Below, piece after piece: positions 16,390 to 27,183 of a stretch of DNA of 47,495 nucleotides. The notes beneath the pieces were generated by a model that was not told where the DNA came from, made no database searches, and saw only the letters and a list, made by a program, of their open reading frames with translations. Every line of letters starts with the position of its first letter. The first letter of the stretch is position 1. The stretch is from Pseudomonadota bacterium (GTDB lineage: Bacteria > Pseudomonadota > Gammaproteobacteria > Steroidobacterales > JBCBZW01): positions 1 through 47,495 of the forward strand of contig JBCBZW010000032.1 in NCBI GenBank assembly GCA_039815145.1. The letters are read 5' to 3'. Made by a program: the position numbers and the translations under genes.

Positions 16390-17100
16390 ATGCGCAAACG
16401 GATTCTTCTCGCCAGCCTCGTTGTCACCGCAATGGCAGCACTCAGTCACGCCACCACGCCCACCAACGCCATGTTGCAGGCGAGTTCCCTGACGATCTCC
16501 CCCGGCGACGTGCAAGCGGCTATGACCCCACAGGAGCGCCAGCGATTCGACGAACTCAACCGCAAGTACCGCGCGCACCAGCAACAAGTCAGAGCGATCA
16601 GCGATCCTGATGTGGCCGCAACGATTCGCGAGAAGCTAGAACAACTGAAAGACCAACGCGATCGCGAGTTCCGCGTTTTCAGAGGCCTCGGCAATCAAAC
16701 GGTCCAGACTTACGGTCGACCGCCACCCACGGCCGCGGAGATACTCGCTATCGTCATCGGCGCGCGGCGCAGCGGCGGCGACGGTGTGCTCTACCCTCAC
16801 TGGGAGCGCGCCGTGCGGCTCGTGAACAATGAGGTGCTCAACGGCTCTGTTCGCGGCTCGAACTCGCCGCCTGAGTCGGGTTCCAGTGGCATCCCTGCCG
16901 GCCCCGAAGTGCGGGCTCCCATTCGTTTCCAGGACGGCGCTGCCGTCAACACTAATCCGGTCTGGAATGCGGACGGACAGAAATGCGGTCCTCGCCCCGC
17001 GGACGCAGGACTCGTCTGCAAGTGCGGCCTGATGGCGAATGACGTGTTCGGTGCCGTGGCCGCAGCAGGGGGTAAGGACTGTCAATGGGTGAAGCCTTGA
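16390..17100 (+). CDS. Secreted protein, unknown function; first of an overlapping pair
   Basis: 236 aa from ATG 16390 (AGGA nine bases upstream; conserved signal peptide MRKRILLASLVVTAMAALSHA). The mature protein begins with helical, charged sequence (MTPQERQRFDELNRKYRAHQQQ, IREKLEQLKDQRDREFRVF, about 45-100), likely a coiled coil. A Gly/Pro/Ser linker follows (about 160-175) and then a C-terminal part with four cysteines (CGPRP, CKC, KDC). The base composition is less G+C-rich than its neighbours. Its end overlaps the next gene by 16 bases, so the two are co-translated. I do not recognise the family. Confidence 0.75.
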   Translation: MRKRILLASLVVTAMAALSHATTPTNAMLQASSLTISPGDVQAAMTPQERQRFDELNRKYRAHQQQVRAISDPDVAATIREKLEQLKDQRDREFRVFRGLGNQTVQTYGRPPPTAAEILAIVIGARRSGGDGVLYPHWERAVRLVNNEVLNGSVRGSNSPPESGSSGIPAGPEVRAPIRFQDGAAVNTNPVWNADGQKCGPRPADAGLVCKCGLMANDVFGAVAAAGGKDCQWVKP

Positions 17101-17900
17101 TCGGCGGCACCGGCAAGGCACTCAGGCAAGCAGGGGTGCTCCTCGTCCTCGCGGGTCCAGCGGTACTCGCACAAGAGACGGCGACGCAGATGTTCTCCGC
17201 GCCGGAAGTGAGGGGCGTGGTCAGCTTCTTGTCCGTTCAAGGCCGTAGCGGAAGCGAACGTTTTTGCTGGCTAGAGCGTGTGTGCTCGGCAGGCGCCGGG
17301 CTCGGACAGGGCAACGGCTGTGAGGGCACCTTGCTCACGTGCATGAGCGAAGTGGAAAGCGAAGCGAAGGGCGAACCGGTGGACTTTGGCACCCGCACCG
17401 CCCTGGCGGCCTGCAGATCGCTGCAAGCAGCCTTCACGCCCGCCGCGCGAGCCCTCATCGCCGGGCCTCAGGGATGCGGCGCCAGTCCCCCGCCGAATGC
17501 TGAGAAGGCCACCTTGACGCGGACGGAGGCCGAGTGCCTGCTCGAGCGGAGTTGCTCCTACGGAGCTGCCGGTTCAGATGAGCGCCGTCGTTGCGAGCGG
17601 GACATACGTGTCTGCATCCAGGACCTTCGCGGGTTGGGCATTCGAGCGCGCAGCGCGTGCCGGCGGTTCTCCAAGGCGCTGTTCGAACCCGATGCGACGG
17701 AAGCGGCTGCAAAGTTTGGATGCCGACGTCAGGCCTCGGGCAGCATACGCAACGTATGGGCGAGCCCCGCGTTGCAGCAAACCGCATCACGCGCAGTCGG
17801 AGGCGGCGCGGCGCCGGAGCAACCGCCACCGAAGGATTGGGAAGAGCAGGTGAATCGTCTGCAACGTCAGAACGAGTCCGACGACTTTGAGGACTTCTAG
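17085..17900 (+). CDS. Secreted protein with two tandem six-cysteine modules, unknown function
   Basis: 271 aa with a signal peptide (hydrophobic about 15-28, cleavage near VLA-QE). All twelve cysteines fall in two copies of one module. Module 1: C61-x5-C67-x11-C79-x6-C86-x23-C110-x20-C131. Module 2: C151-x5-C157-x12-C170-x6-C177-x14-C192-x20-C213. The modules also share sequence (CWLERVCS versus CLLERSCS). The C-terminus is Pro-rich, then charged and acidic (NRLQRQNESDDFEDF). It overlaps the preceding secreted protein by 16 bases. I know no family with this layout; disulfide-stabilised helical modules are a reasonable inference. Confidence 0.78.
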   Translation: MGEALIGGTGKALRQAGVLLVLAGPAVLAQETATQMFSAPEVRGVVSFLSVQGRSGSERFCWLERVCSAGAGLGQGNGCEGTLLTCMSEVESEAKGEPVDFGTRTALAACRSLQAAFTPAARALIAGPQGCGASPPPNAEKATLTRTEAECLLERSCSYGAAGSDERRRCERDIRVCIQDLRGLGIRARSACRRFSKALFEPDATEAAAKFGCRRQASGSIRNVWASPALQQTASRAVGGGAAPEQPPPKDWEEQVNRLQRQNESDDFEDF

Positions 17901-17929
17901 GCGATCCTGTTTGTTATTGACCGTGTCCC

Positions 17930-18013
17930 GACCCAAGCTGGTGGCGCTCATCCGCCTGTGATACCAGGCGTAGCGCCCGCCAGCCCCGTTGGGTCTCGAG
18001 CATGGGGGCTCGA
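17930..18013. repeat. Nested hairpins between convergent genes
   Basis: GACCCAA (17930-17936) pairs with TTGGGTC (17989-17995); inside it GCTGGTGGCGCT pairs, with bulges, with AGCGCCCGCCAGC (17972-17984); and inside that CGCCTG (17953-17958) pairs with CAGGCG (17965-17970). Directly after comes TCGAGC-ATGGGG-GCTCGA (17996-18013). The block fills most of the gap between the 17900 stop and the 18029 stop, so it probably ends or insulates both transcripts. No T-run is present. Confidence 0.6.
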
Positions 18014-18028
18014 TGGTTCGCTAACGAG

Positions 18029-19012
18029 TCAGGCGAAGAAGTCGAGCTCCGTGCCCACACCCTGGGCCACGGCCCGCTCGTAGGCCAAGGCCGCCACGGC
18101 CACATCCTGAATGGCGAGGCCGGTGGAATCGAACACCGTGATGTCCTCCTCGTTGAGCCGCCCGGCCGTATCGCCGGCGAGCACGGCGCCGAGGGTGCCG
18201 GCGATATCGCTGCTCGCCAGCTCCTCGCGGGCGAGGGGCACGTTGACCTCGCCGCTGCCTTGCGCTTGCACCACGTCGTCCACAAAGACGTGGGCATCGC
18301 GCAGGATCTGCGTCTGCAGCTCCTGCTTACCGTGGGCATCAGCCCCCATCGCGTTGATGTGGGCCCCCGGCTGCAACCACTCCCGCCGCACGAGGGGCTC
18401 GCGCGAGGGCGTCGCTGTGCACACGATGTCGCAGGCCGCCGCCGCCTCCAGGGCGACCGCTTCCGCACCTACGGAAGCCGCAAGTACCTGTGCCTTCTCC
18501 TCGTCCCGGTCCGTGACCAGGATGCGCATCGGCGTCCGCGCGGCCAGCACAGCACTCAGCAAATAGGGCGCCTGAGCCCCACAACCGATGATGCCTACCG
18601 TACGGGCGTCGCCGCGCGCGAGCACGCGAGTGGCCAAGCCGGCGGACGCACCCGTACGCAGGGCGGTGATCAACGTCGCATCCATCATCGACAGGAGATC
18701 GCCGTTGGCGGGGTCGCTCAGCAGATAGACACCGCGCACGGTGGGCAGATGAAAGCGAAGCGGGTTGTTAGGGTGCGAGTTGATCCACTTCACCCCTGCC
18801 CGCTCCCCCACCAGCGCGGGCATCGCGCGCAGATCGCCCATGTGATTGGCGAACTCGAGGTATACCTTCGGTGGCATCTGCGTTTGCCCGCGTGCGTGCG
18901 CCACGAGCGCTGACTCCACGGCCTCCATCACGGCGGGCATGTCGATCAGCTTGGCCACCTGGGACTTGGTCAGCAGGCGCGTGCCTGGCCCGGTCGATCG
19001 CGCCATCGTCAC
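18029..19012 (-). CDS. Ornithine cyclodeaminase/mu-crystallin family NAD-dependent enzyme
   Basis: 327 aa. Enzymes of this family oxidise or cyclise amino acids or reduce imino acids (ornithine cyclodeaminase, alanine dehydrogenase of archaeal type, ketimine reductase). Motifs: PPKVYLEF near 47, [12 protein letters not shown] (substrate-binding lysine), [17 protein letters not shown], the dinucleotide loop [17 protein letters not shown], and [26 protein letters not shown] follows the pattern of the family's C-terminal domain. The GTG at 19012 overlaps the thyA stop (GTGA); an ATG two codons later is also possible. Exact substrate cannot be told by sequence alone. Confidence 0.87.
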   Translation of the reverse strand: MTMARSTGPGTRLLTKSQVAKLIDMPAVMEAVESALVAHARGQTQMPPKVYLEFANHMGDLRAMPALVGERAGVKWINSHPNNPLRFHLPTVRGVYLLSDPANGDLLSMMDATLITALRTGASAGLATRVLARGDARTVGIIGCGAQAPYLLSAVLAARTPMRILVTDRDEEKAQVLAASVGAEAVALEAAAACDIVCTATPSREPLVRREWLQPGAHINAMGADAHGKQELQTQILRDAHVFVDDVVQAQGSGEVNVPLAREELASSDIAGTLGAVLAGDTAGRLNEEDITVFDSTGLAIQDVAVAALAYERAVAQGVGTELDFFA

Positions 19013-19803
19013 ACCGCCACCGGTGCGCTGATCGGCGGATGGCTTTGGTAGTCACGTACGGCGAAGTCCTCGTAAGCGTAGTCGAAGATGGTGGGCGGCC
19101 GGCGATTGATCAACAGCTTCGGCGGCGGGAAGGGCTCGCGTTCCAGCTGCCTGCGCACCTGGTCGAGGTGGTTGAGGTAGAGGTGGCAGTCGCCACCGGT
19201 CCATACGAACTCCCCCACGTGCAGATCGCATTGCTGGGCCAGCATATGCGTGAGCAGCGCGTAGGAGGCGATGTTGAAGGGCACGCCGAGGAAGAGGTCA
19301 CAGCTGCGCTGGTAGAGCTGGCACGACAGGCGGCCTTCTGCCACGTAGAACTGGAATAGGGCGTGGCAGGGCATCAAGGCCATCTGATCGAGCTCGCCCA
19401 CGTTCCACGCGCTGACGATGATGCGCCGCGAGTCAGGACTCTCTCGCAGCTGCTGCACGACGCGGGCGATCTGATCCACGTCGCCACCGTCAGCGGTGGG
19501 CCAGCTGCGCCACTGACGACCGTACACGGGGCCGAGCTCGCCCTGCTCGTCGGCCCACTCGTCCCAGATGCTCACGCCGTTGTCCCGCAGGTAGGCGATG
19601 TTGGTCTCACCCTTCAGGAACCAGAGCAGCTCGTGGATGATCGAGCGCAGGTGCACGCGCTTGGTCGTGACCAGCGGGAAGCCCTCGCTGAGATCGAAGC
19701 GCATTTGATGGCCGAACACGCTGAGCGTACCCGTGCCCGTACGGTCGTCCTTGCGCGCTCCTTCCTGGAGCACGTGGCGCAGCAAATCCAGATAAGCACG
19801 CAC
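19009..19803 (-). CDS. thyA: Thymidylate synthase
   Basis: ThyA methylates dUMP to dTMP using methylene-tetrahydrofolate. The protein is 264 aa, the same length as the E. coli enzyme, with the catalytic cysteine at the same position: C146 in [13 protein letters not shown]. Other motifs are [56 protein letters not shown] and HLYLNH. It starts two bases after the lgt stop and overlaps the next gene, the classical lgt-thyA arrangement. Confidence 0.98.
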   Translation of the reverse strand: MRAYLDLLRHVLQEGARKDDRTGTGTLSVFGHQMRFDLSEGFPLVTTKRVHLRSIIHELLWFLKGETNIAYLRDNGVSIWDEWADEQGELGPVYGRQWRSWPTADGGDVDQIARVVQQLRESPDSRRIIVSAWNVGELDQMALMPCHALFQFYVAEGRLSCQLYQRSCDLFLGVPFNIASYALLTHMLAQQCDLHVGEFVWTGGDCHLYLNHLDQVRRQLEREPFPPPKLLINRRPPTIFDYAYEDFAVRDYQSHPPISAPVAV

Positions 19804-19805
19804 GC

Positions 19806-20612
19806 TCAGCGCCCCCCTTCTGCGGCGGTGGCTTCAGGCGATTGACGCGCCCGCAGGAACAGCCATAGCCCAATGATCAGCATAGGTAGGCTGAGCACCT
19901 GCCCCATGGTGACCCAACCGAAGGCCAGGTAACCGTCGTCGCCCAGGTGCGCATCTGGCGTACGCACGAACTCCACGAGCATGCGGAACACCGCGTAGCC
20001 CGCCAGCATGACACCGCTCACCGCGCCCGTTGCTCGGGGGCGGGAGGAGTACACCCACACGATGATGAACAGCAACACGCCCTCGAGGGCTGCTTCGTAG
20101 AGCTGCGAGGGGTGCAGCACCACGCCGTTCACCTCGAAGCCCCAGGGCAAGGTGGTCTCGCCGCCCCACAGCTCGCCGTTGATGAAGTTACCCATGCGCC
20201 CGAAGAACAGCCCCGGCGGCACCGCGGGCACCATGAAATCGGTGACTTCGAGAAAGCTCTTGCCCGCCCGGCGGCCGAACAGGTACATCGCCACCGCCAC
20301 GCCGGAGATGCCGCCGTGGAAAGACATGCCCCCGTCCCAGATTCGGAACAGGTAGAGCGGATCCTGGAGGAAGGTCTCCGTGCCATAGAACAGCACGTAG
20401 CCCAGGCGGCCGCCGAGCAGCACGCCGAGCATGCCGTAGAAGATGATCTCCTCCACGTGCTGCACGGTCCAACGCCCGTCGCTGCGCAGGGCGCGGTAGC
20501 GCAGGAGCAGCCAGCAGGCGAGGAAGCCGAGGATGTAGGTGAGGCCGTACCAACGCACCTTGATCGGCCCGAGGGCGATGGCGACGGGGTCGAATTCCGG
20601 GTACTTGATCAT
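19806..20612 (-). CDS. lgt: Prolipoprotein diacylglyceryl transferase
   Basis: Lgt attaches diacylglycerol to the lipobox cysteine of prolipoproteins in the inner membrane. 268 aa with about seven membrane segments. Signature stretches are [38 protein letters not shown] and the Lgt motif [13 protein letters not shown], followed by [12 protein letters not shown] and [12 protein letters not shown]. The order rlmI-lgt-thyA places it in a conventional housekeeping run. Confidence 0.97.
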   Translation of the reverse strand: MIKYPEFDPVAIALGPIKVRWYGLTYILGFLACWLLLRYRALRSDGRWTVQHVEEIIFYGMLGVLLGGRLGYVLFYGTETFLQDPLYLFRIWDGGMSFHGGISGVAVAMYLFGRRAGKSFLEVTDFMVPAVPPGLFFGRMGNFINGELWGGETTLPWGFEVNGVVLHPSQLYEAALEGVLLFIIVWVYSSRPRATGAVSGVMLAGYAVFRMLVEFVRTPDAHLGDDGYLAFGWVTMGQVLSLPMLIIGLWLFLRARQSPEATAAEGGR

Positions 20613-20634
20613 GACGCGCGATTGTAGCGCGGCC

Positions 20635-21882
20635 TCACGGATTTTTTCGGGCGCTTACGCGGCAGTAGAGGGCCTTCAGGTACCGGCTCTGCTCGATCGC
20701 CGGATGCACCGGGTGGTCCGGCGCCTGCTCGCCGCGCATCAACACCTGTAAATCTCGATGCTGGTGCCTGGCACAACCGGCCACCACGCGAAGCAGGGAC
20801 TCCTCGGTCAGGTGATGGGAGCAGGAGCAACTCACCAGGAGCCCGTCGTCTGCCAGCAAGCGCATCGCGAGTTCGTTGAGCTGCCAGTAGGCCTTGGTGC
20901 CCGCCTCGATGTCCTTGCGCCGCGGGATCAGGGCGGGGGGATCGAGCACGATCACATCGAAGCGTTGGCCTTCTCCGGCGAGGGCCTTGAGCACCCCGGC
21001 GGCGTCCCCCTGGCGGGCCTGCACCTCCACCCCGTTGAGGGCCGCGTTGTGCGCCACGGCAGCGAGCGCCGGCGCCGAGCTGTCGACGCAGGTGACCGGG
21101 CCAGCGCCGGCCAGCGCGGCGCGGATGCCCCATGCGCCGACGTAGCTGAACACGTCCAACACGCGGTGCCCTGGCTGGATCATCGGCAGCAGGCGCTCGC
21201 GGTTGCGGCGTTGGTCGTAGTACCAGCCGGTTTTCTGGCCGCCGCCACCCGGCAGTTCGAAGCGCGCGTCGCCCTCCTCCACCGTGAGCTGATCCGGTAG
21301 CTCACCGAAGCCCATGCACGACTCGCGTGGAAGTCCTTCCAAGTCCCGAACAGCCGTATCGTTGGCCCATCGCAGCGCCTTCACGCCGGGCACGATGTCG
21401 CGCAAAAGGTGGGCGAGCGTGTCCTGCCATCTCGCCATACCCGCGGTGGTCACCTGCCCGACGAGGAGGTCGTCGAAGCGATCCACCACCAACCCTGGCA
21501 GCAGATCCCCCTCGCCGTGGACGAGGCGGCCCCAGCGCGCCTGACGCAGCCAGCCCTCACGCAACGCGACGGCCTGGCGCAGCCGCGCGCCGAGCAACGC
21601 CTCGTTGGGCAGCACGCCGGGGTCACGGCTGAGCACGCGGGCCGCGATGAGCGACCGCGGGTTGACGTACCCATGGCCCAGGAAGCGCCCGCTGGACCCC
21701 ACCACGGTCACGGGGTCACCCGGTGCAAAGTCCTTCAGCGATGTCGTGCGCGTGTCCACCTCGTTGCTGAACACCCATAGATGGCCGGCTCGCAGGCGGC
21801 GCTCTTCGCGCTTGCGCAGGGTGAGGAGTGCGTAGGGCGTCTCCACCACGGGGGGCGCTGTGTCTTGGCGTTGATTGCTCAT
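20635..21882 (-). CDS. rlmI: RlmI-type 23S rRNA cytosine-C5 methyltransferase
   Basis: 415 aa from ATG 21882 (MSNQRQ); the frame is open 15 codons further but a PUA domain starting at LLTLRKREERRLRAGHLWVFSNEV fits this start. The PUA domain (about 20-95) is followed by an EEHEA-like domain and a Rossmann methyltransferase with GQKTGWYYDQRRNRERL, VLDVFSYVGAWGIRAA, DVIVLDPPALIPRR and the catalytic SCSCSHH near residue 355. RlmI of E. coli methylates C1962 of 23S rRNA; orthology is likely but not proven. It diverges from the marR gene. Confidence 0.88.
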   Translation of the reverse strand: MSNQRQDTAPPVVETPYALLTLRKREERRLRAGHLWVFSNEVDTRTTSLKDFAPGDPVTVVGSSGRFLGHGYVNPRSLIAARVLSRDPGVLPNEALLGARLRQAVALREGWLRQARWGRLVHGEGDLLPGLVVDRFDDLLVGQVTTAGMARWQDTLAHLLRDIVPGVKALRWANDTAVRDLEGLPRESCMGFGELPDQLTVEEGDARFELPGGGGQKTGWYYDQRRNRERLLPMIQPGHRVLDVFSYVGAWGIRAALAGAGPVTCVDSSAPALAAVAHNAALNGVEVQARQGDAAGVLKALAGEGQRFDVIVLDPPALIPRRKDIEAGTKAYWQLNELAMRLLADDGLLVSCSCSHHLTEESLLRVVAGCARHQHRDLQVLMRGEQAPDHPVHPAIEQSRYLKALYCRVSARKNP

Positions 21883-22019
21883 GGTTTTCGGTTGAATCGA
21901 TTCTTGTCGATGGAATCCCATCACCATACCCGCTTATCCGAAGGGGCACCTCTGCGCGGCGCCATCACGGGCCAAGCAGCCGACGATGCCTGGCTCGGCC
22001 TTGCGGTCCTCGCGCCAGA

Positions 22020-22052
22020 TATGCAATATATTGCGCAACTACTTGTATATTA
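22020..22052. promoter_or_regulatory. AT-rich operator-like palindromes before marR
   Basis: An AT-rich island just before the marR start holds the perfect palindrome GCAATATATTGC (22023-22034) overlapping TTGCGCAA (22031-22038), then TATATT (22046-22051). TTGC/GCAA palindromes are common for MarR proteins, so this is a good candidate autoregulatory operator, also placed to control the divergent rlmI gene. Confidence 0.55.
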
Positions 22053-22062
22053 GCCGGCGAGC

Positions 22063-22551
22063 ATGACCGACCATCCCTTCTTCCTCGAACTACCTTTGAG
22101 CGACGCATTCGTCGGGGCACGAGCACAACGCCTAGCCGAATTGATCGGCCAGCAGGGTGACGAATTTCTCCAAGCGGCCGGCGTCGTGATCCCGGCCCGG
22201 TCCGTCTCGACGCTGCTCTACCTCCATCACGAAGGGTCAGCCTCGCTGGTCGAGATCGCCAAGGCGTTGCGCGAGTCGCACCAGCTCACCGCGCAACGAA
22301 CTTCGCTACTGAACTCGCTCGGCATGATCAGCAGCCGCGCGGACGAGAACGACGGTCGGCGACGCGTGTTCTCCCTCACCCGCAAGGGCAAGCGTGAGGC
22401 GGCGAAGGTGCAGGCACGCTGCACGCAGGCCATCGCCGTATTCGATGATCTAAATCGGGAGCTGGCGTCGGACCTCGCACGCACCCTCGACGCCGCGTAC
22501 GACGCCCTTCGTGCGAGACCGATGCTCGCGCGCTCGACCCTGCAGGCTTGA
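22063..22551 (+). CDS. MarR family transcriptional regulator
   Basis: 162 aa. A helical N-terminal dimerisation part (about 8-45) leads to a winged helix: helix-turn-helix at SLVEIAKALRESHQLTAQRTSLLNSLGMI (about 66-94) and the wing RADENDGRRRVFSLTRKGKREA (about 96-117) with the DGRRR typical of MarR wings. The C-terminal helix completes the dimer interface. It starts 29 bases after an AT-rich palindromic region and ends seven bases before a hydrolase gene that it probably controls. The ligand is unknown. Confidence 0.9.
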   Translation: MTDHPFFLELPLSDAFVGARAQRLAELIGQQGDEFLQAAGVVIPARSVSTLLYLHHEGSASLVEIAKALRESHQLTAQRTSLLNSLGMISSRADENDGRRRVFSLTRKGKREAAKVQARCTQAIAVFDDLNRELASDLARTLDAAYDALRARPMLARSTLQA

Positions 22552-22558
22552 GACGGAT

Positions 22559-23854
22559 GTGACTGCCGTCGCCGAGCATCCGCCAACGCCTCGTGGCGCC
22601 CGCCGCCTAGCCTGTGCGCTCGGCCTACTCCTGACACCTCCGCTCGGCGCCGTGGCGTTCGCGGCAGCAGGCCTCACCGCGGCGTCGGTCACCGACACCC
22701 CGGCCCTTCTGATCGCAGCGGCGACGCTCGCCTGGCTAGCGGCCACCTACCTCGGATCTCGTCTGTCGCTGTGGATCGGCGGTGTGACGCGGCACCACTC
22801 CTGGGCACTCGGCATAGGTGGCGTGGGAACCGTCGTGCTACTCATGACGTTGCGCGCCACTATCCTGACGCCACTGATTCCAGTAGATCAGCAATTCGCC
22901 ATCCACCTACCCGGCGACGTCGAGGTGTGGCCCCTGGCGAGCGGGTCCCGGGTAGCGGTGCGTAAAGTCGATGGGCGTGGGAGGAAGCGAGCCCACCCGA
23001 TCGTTTTCCTGCACGGCGGGCCCGGTGGATACAGCGTCTCGCTCCAGCCCACCGTCGAGGCCATCGGACGACTCAGCGAGGACGGCTACGACGTCTACTT
23101 CTACGACCAAGTCGGCGGCGGCCTCTCCGCACGACTCGACGACATCCACGACTACACTCTCGAACGCCACCTCACGGACCTCGACGGCATCTACCACAGG
23201 ATCGGCGCCGAGCAGATCATCCTGATCGGCTCCTCCTGGGGCGCCTCGATGGGCGCCGGATACATGGCTCGACACCCACAGCATGTCGCCGCCGCCGTAT
23301 TCTCCGGCGCCGGTCCGATGTATCACCCGAGTTGGGTGCCAGGCGGGGACGGCGGCTTGGATGAACGACTAACGTCTGAGCAAGCTGAGGGGTTCGCGAG
23401 ACTGGTCGAGACGCCCCGCCTGATGACCGCCCTACTGTTGGCCGAGATCAATCCTGGCGCAGCAGTTCGCTTCGCGAGTGAGTGGGAGCTGGGTTCGCTC
23501 TTCGACAAGGTCGCGAACACCTTCTACCTACCGCTCGCCGTCTGCGATCCGCGCGACATCGACGTGAGTTCCGCTGGCTACGGCTTCTGGTCGAACCGTA
23601 TGACCGGTCGTTCGCTGCGGGCGCAGACACAGGATCCCAGGCCGTCGCTGCGCCAGAACCTCACCCCGGTGCTCATCCTTCGCGGCGAGTGCGACTACAA
23701 GCGCGAGGCGGTCGCGCTGGAGTACGCCAACGTCTTTGCGAATGCGCAGTTCGCGCGCTTCGCGAACGCCGGGCACATGCTCTACTGGGAACAACCTGAC
23801 GCCTTCCTGAAGCGGGTCCGCCAGTTCTTGACCACGGCGGTCAGCAATCCCTGA
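22559..23854 (+). CDS. Membrane-anchored alpha/beta hydrolase (peptidase S33, prolyl aminopeptidase-like)
   Basis: 431 aa from GTG 22559; the open frame runs further upstream into marR but without a ribosome site. Three hydrophobic segments (about 17-41, 48-66, 82-104) precede a hydrolase domain. Its motifs are the oxyanion loop FLHGGPGGYS, the nucleophile elbow ILIGSSWGASMGAGY, the acid in ILRGECDYKRE and the histidine in NAGHMLYWE. HGGPGG with GSSWG is typical of proline iminopeptidases, suggesting an aminopeptidase or amide/ester hydrolase. The membrane part places it outside the usual cytosolic group. It is probably controlled by the adjacent MarR protein. Confidence 0.82.
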   Translation: MTAVAEHPPTPRGARRLACALGLLLTPPLGAVAFAAAGLTAASVTDTPALLIAAATLAWLAATYLGSRLSLWIGGVTRHHSWALGIGGVGTVVLLMTLRATILTPLIPVDQQFAIHLPGDVEVWPLASGSRVAVRKVDGRGRKRAHPIVFLHGGPGGYSVSLQPTVEAIGRLSEDGYDVYFYDQVGGGLSARLDDIHDYTLERHLTDLDGIYHRIGAEQIILIGSSWGASMGAGYMARHPQHVAAAVFSGAGPMYHPSWVPGGDGGLDERLTSEQAEGFARLVETPRLMTALLLAEINPGAAVRFASEWELGSLFDKVANTFYLPLAVCDPRDIDVSSAGYGFWSNRMTGRSLRAQTQDPRPSLRQNLTPVLILRGECDYKREAVALEYANVFANAQFARFANAGHMLYWEQPDAFLKRVRQFLTTAVSNP

Positions 23855-23918
23855 AACGCCGGACGCCAAGCGCTACGCGGTGCCCGTAAGGGGTATAGTC
23901 CGGGCCGAGAAGCACCCG

Positions 23919-23929
23919 CCCCCCCCCCC
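23919..23929. repeat. 11-C homopolymer before the DUF255 gene
   Basis: Eleven C in a row lie between a possible -10 box (TATAGT, 23893-23898) and the GGAG ribosome site of the gene starting at 23939. Tracts of this length can slip during replication, so the leader length may vary among cells or strains; it may also be misread in sequencing. Confidence 0.85.
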
Positions 23930-23938
23930 GGAGCCCCG

Positions 23939-26038
<2,100 letters not shown>

Positions 26039-26121
26039 TCGTGGCGGTCAACGGCTCGAGCGTCGACGGCGGGACAGTCTGTTGCGCCCGCCTCGGCCGC
26101 CAACAGCAGCAACCGGCATCC

Positions 26122-27162
26122 TTACTCTGCTCGCCCGGCGTAGTCGCTGGCATGCCAGTTACGAATGATCTCACTCACCAAACGGCCAGATTCGGTAAAG
26201 CTTCGATCGTCCCAATCCGCCCGCGGTGACGCCGACATCGTCAACATCGACGCACCCTCCCGCTTGCTGTGCAACGACCAGTTGCAGTGGGTGAGCTCGT
26301 ATTCGCGCATGAACGCCACCCAGCGCGCGGTCGCCTCGTGGTCGACGGCGCCATCGCCCGTGGCGTTCACCGCGCCCCATTCGGTCACGACGATCGGTAG
26401 CTTGCGCTCGAGGGCGTAGCGGGCCTTCGCGCGCAAGGACTCGCCGTGGGAGCCGGCGTAGAAGTGCAGCGTGTAGGCGATGTTGTCGAAGCCGAGGATG
26501 GGGTCGTCCGCGGCCTTGTCCACGTCCTGCGACCAGGTCTGCGTTCCCACGATGATGAGGTTGTCCGGATCGATCCGACGAATGGCGCCGATAACGCGCT
26601 CGGCGTAGGGCTTGATGGTGCTGGACCAGTCCGTGTCCTGCAGCGGTTCGTTGTAGATCTCGTAGATGAGGTTGGGGGTATCGCCGTAGCGGCGCGCCAC
26701 TCGTTCGAAGAAGGCGACGGCGGCGTCGGGGTGATCTTCAGCGTGGTGGCTGTGCCAATCGACGATGAAGTACATGCCCTCGCGGATGGCCGCGTCGGCA
26801 ACTGCTTGGATGCGTTGCCAACGGCCGGCCGGGTCCTCCAGGTAGCCCCCCGGGGTTTCGGCGCCCATGGGAATGCGGATGATCGCGGCGTTCCACTCGC
26901 GCTGAACGAAGCTGACCACCTCCGCGTTGAAGTAGTTCGCGGGCTCGTTCGCCGCGCGGTCACCCCAACCGGCGTTGCCCCAAAACAGGCTCGGGCCGGC
27001 GACGGACCAGACCCGCCCGCGCGCATCCACCACACGCCCGTCCTCGACCGCCAGTGCACCATGCACCTCGACGGCGGTCCGAGAGGGCTCCGCCGCGATG
27101 GCAGGCGGCACCACGGCCAGTAGCAGCAGTGCGAAGACAGCGAGCAGTGAGCGAACGCTCAT
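26122..27162 (-). CDS. Secreted GH5 family glycoside hydrolase (endoglucanase-like)
   Basis: 346 aa with a signal peptide (1-23, cleavage after AIA). The (beta/alpha)8 GH5 fold shows NAAIIRIPMG (about 91-100), the metal-free helper motif VDWHSHH (134-140), the acid/base E172 in LIYEIYNEPL, HFYAGSHGE near 233, and the nucleophile E261 in PIVVTEWGAVN, then CNWSLHSKREGASML. This pattern is that of bacterial cellulases (GH5 subfamily 2-like), so cleavage of beta-1,4-glucan is likely. No carbohydrate-binding module is attached. It lies 21 bases after the DUF3482 gene on the same strand. Confidence 0.92.
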   Translation of the reverse strand: MSVRSLLAVFALLLLAVVPPAIAAEPSRTAVEVHGALAVEDGRVVDARGRVWSVAGPSLFWGNAGWGDRAANEPANYFNAEVVSFVQREWNAAIIRIPMGAETPGGYLEDPAGRWQRIQAVADAAIREGMYFIVDWHSHHAEDHPDAAVAFFERVARRYGDTPNLIYEIYNEPLQDTDWSSTIKPYAERVIGAIRRIDPDNLIIVGTQTWSQDVDKAADDPILGFDNIAYTLHFYAGSHGESLRAKARYALERKLPIVVTEWGAVNATGDGAVDHEATARWVAFMREYELTHCNWSLHSKREGASMLTMSASPRADWDDRSFTESGRLVSEIIRNWHASDYAGRAE

Positions 27163-27183
27163 AGGGCCAGCGCCTGCCGCGGG

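Noticed and set aside
17930-17995. Integron attC site
   Set aside because: GTTGGGT (17988-17994) fits the GTTRRRY box, but its partner reads ACCCAAG rather than RYYYAAC, no second site or integrase is present, and such heptamers are common by chance.
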